A stretch of 13,524 bases of DNA, taken from Chitinivibrionales bacterium. Lineage in GTDB: Bacteria; Fibrobacterota; Chitinivibrionia; Chitinivibrionales; JANQEN01. The notes under the pieces were generated by a model, which saw only the letters and a list, made by a program, of their open reading frames with translations, was not told where the DNA came from and ran no database searches. Both the position numbers and the translations under genes were made by a program. Below are positions 12,459 to 13,524 of this stretch, in pieces (position 1 is the stretch's first letter; each line of letters begins with the position of its first letter). Location of the stretch: NCBI GenBank assembly GCA_030593665.1, contig JAUVGS010000008.1, positions 1-13,524 of the forward strand, read 5' to 3'.

Positions 12459-12725
12459 ATGCCACAGAAACAGGAAACATTTGAATCAGCGATAAAAAAA
12501 CTTGAGACGATTATCGAAAGCCTGGAAGATGATGATCTGACCCTTGATAAAGCCTTACAGAACTTTGAAAAAGGCATCAAACTGATGCGCACCTGTGAGA
12601 ATCACCTTCGTAATGCAGAGGGAAAACTGAAAGAACTGTTAAAGGGTGAGGATGGCGAATTTGTTGAGAAAGTACTCGGAGTGACGCTGGAATCAGTTAT
12701 AGGTGGAGAAGATTTCGATGAGTGA
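12459..12725 (+). CDS. xseB: Exodeoxyribonuclease VII small subunit
   Basis: An 88-residue acidic helical protein matching XseB. It has TFESAIKKLETIIESLEDDDLTLDKAL (read as TFESAIKKLETI then IESLEDDDLTLDKAL), then NFEKGIKLMRTCENHLRNAEGKL. Several XseB copies wrap the XseA helical region and are needed for exonuclease VII activity. I chose ATG 12459 because the family normally begins a few residues before the FExAlxxLExI segment. A longer reading from TTG 12420 adds 13 uncharacteristic residues. No ribosome site is visible before either. The Lys- and acidic-residue-rich C-terminal tail (GEDGEFVEKVLGVTLESVIG) is longer than in many XseB proteins. The stop overlaps the start of ispA by eight bases. 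Confidence 0.92.
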   Translation: MPQKQETFESAIKKLETIIESLEDDDLTLDKALQNFEKGIKLMRTCENHLRNAEGKLKELLKGEDGEFVEKVLGVTLESVIGGEDFDE

Positions 12726-13524
12726 TATAAAAGATTATATGCTTCAGGCAGCAGATCTGATTAATAAAAAACTTGAAGAGATTCTTCCCACGGAAGAGGC
12801 CTATCCTGAATCGATCCATAAACTCATGCGCTACTCAACCTTTGCCGGGGGCAAACGAATCCGTCCCTGTCTTCTGCTTGCTGCTAATGAAGCATGCGGT
12901 GATACGTTCGGTAACAGCAATGCCGTGTTTGCAGCTTCCGCAATAGAAATGCTTCATACCTTCTCCCTTATTCATGATGACCTGCCCTGTATGGATGATG
13001 ATGATTTCCGACGCGGCAAACCGACAGCACATAAGGCGTTCAATGACGGACTTGCGGTCCTTGGCGGTGATGCCCTGTGCATATATGCCTTTGAAATATT
13101 GGCCAGAACCGGTCGTATCGACATTATACGGGAGATATCCCGGGCACTTGGTACCTGCGGGATGATAGGCGGCCAGGTGGTTGATATTGAATCTGAAGGG
13201 AAACAGGTTGAACGAGCCACCGTAGAGTATATACATAATAATAAAACAGCAGCCCTAATCCGTGCATCGGTCAGGACCGGCGCACTGCTCGCCAATGCTT
13301 CTTCTGAAACACTGGCACAACTGACCTCATACGGAAATCATATTGGACTCGCGTTCCAGGTAGTAGATGATATCCTTGACGAAGAAAGTACCACCGAAAC
13401 ACTTGGCAAGGACGTTGGCAGTGACCGGAAAAAAGGAAAAGCAACCTTTCCCGCAGTATGTGGTATTGACGAATCAAAGCACCATGCCAAGGAATTGATA
13501 CAAAAGGCCCATGCTGATATCGCT
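12718..13524 (+). CDS. ispA: Polyprenyl synthetase, farnesyl diphosphate synthase type (3' partial)
   Basis: Condenses dimethylallyl/geranyl diphosphate with isopentenyl diphosphate to make a C15 (possibly C20) prenyl diphosphate for quinones and undecaprenyl carrier lipids. The frame is open from ATG 12718 to the window end, giving 269 residues of an expected 290-300. Visible motifs are FAGGKRIRP (42-50), IHDDLPCMDDDDFRRGKPT (85-103) with the first aspartate-rich motif DDLPCMD (87-93), GGQVVDIESEG, and GLAFQVVDDILD (210-221) with the second motif Asp217-Asp218-x-x-Asp221. The two-residue insertion in the first motif and SLIHDD upstream are typical of bacterial IspA; bacterial GGPP synthases look similar, so product length is not certain. 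GGAG (12705-12708) lies nine bases before the ATG, inside xseB. xseA-xseB-ispA is a common order, often continuing to dxs. Confidence 0.94.
   Translation, partial: MSDIKDYMLQAADLINKKLEEILPTEEAYPESIHKLMRYSTFAGGKRIRPCLLLAANEACGDTFGNSNAVFAASAIEMLHTFSLIHDDLPCMDDDDFRRGKPTAHKAFNDGLAVLGGDALCIYAFEILARTGRIDIIREISRALGTCGMIGGQVVDIESEGKQVERATVEYIHNNKTAALIRASVRTGALLANASSETLAQLTSYGNHIGLAFQVVDDILDEESTTETLGKDVGSDRKKGKATFPAVCGIDESKHHAKELIQKAHADIA

Noticed and set aside
1..13524. Mobile element, CRISPR array or defence system
   Set aside because: No transposase, integrase, repeat-spacer array or defence protein is visible; all genes are core housekeeping genes in a conserved order.

Overview
The window is a conserved bacterial housekeeping cluster, almost entirely on the + strand, with moderate and slightly AT-leaning base composition. 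Nothing in it looks mobile: I see no transposase, integrase, CRISPR array or phage gene. The upstream fibronectin-III protein, the gene order (thrS-infC-rpmI-rplT-pheS-pheT, then zapB-zapA-rny-ymdB-xseA-xseB-ispA) and the mixed use of Shine-Dalgarno sites point to a Gram-negative bacterium. My tentative guess is the FCB group (Fibrobacterota/Chitinispirillia-like) or a deltaproteobacterium-like lineage. That placement is inference and not secure.

Layout. Bases 1-266 hold the C-terminal FN3 domain of a protein that begins outside the window. A tRNA-Val(GAC) gene follows (385-458), then a 236-base intergenic stretch rich in hairpins that ends in a likely thrS promoter. The translation block is thrS (695-2599), infC (2703-3293, read here as starting at AUU), rpmI, rplT, pheS and pheT (to 7519). 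A possible terminator (7531-7565) and a near-consensus sigma70 promoter (7619-7647) separate it from the second block. That block is zapB, zapA, a structured gap with an internal TATAAT promoter, rny, ymdB, xseA, xseB and ispA, which runs off the 3' end.

How the genes work together. The first block supplies threonyl- and phenylalanyl-tRNA synthetases, initiation factor 3 and two large-subunit proteins, with tRNA-Val next door. In the second block, ZapB and ZapA act on the FtsZ ring. RNase Y starts mRNA decay, and YmdB is the phosphodiesterase often encoded beside it. XseA and XseB form exonuclease VII. IspA makes the C15 (or longer) prenyl diphosphate for quinone and cell-wall lipid carriers. 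Tight overlaps (ymdB/xseA 4 bases, xseB/ispA 8 bases) suggest translational coupling.

The interesting material is between the genes: the AUU start of infC, a 21-bp imperfect hairpin between thrS and infC, a symmetric AT-rich repeat structure between rpmI and rplT, a possible 6S-like RNA after zapA, an octamer tandem repeat after xseA, and two competing hairpins after rny. I found no convincing undescribed multi-gene system. The coding content is ordinary core genome.
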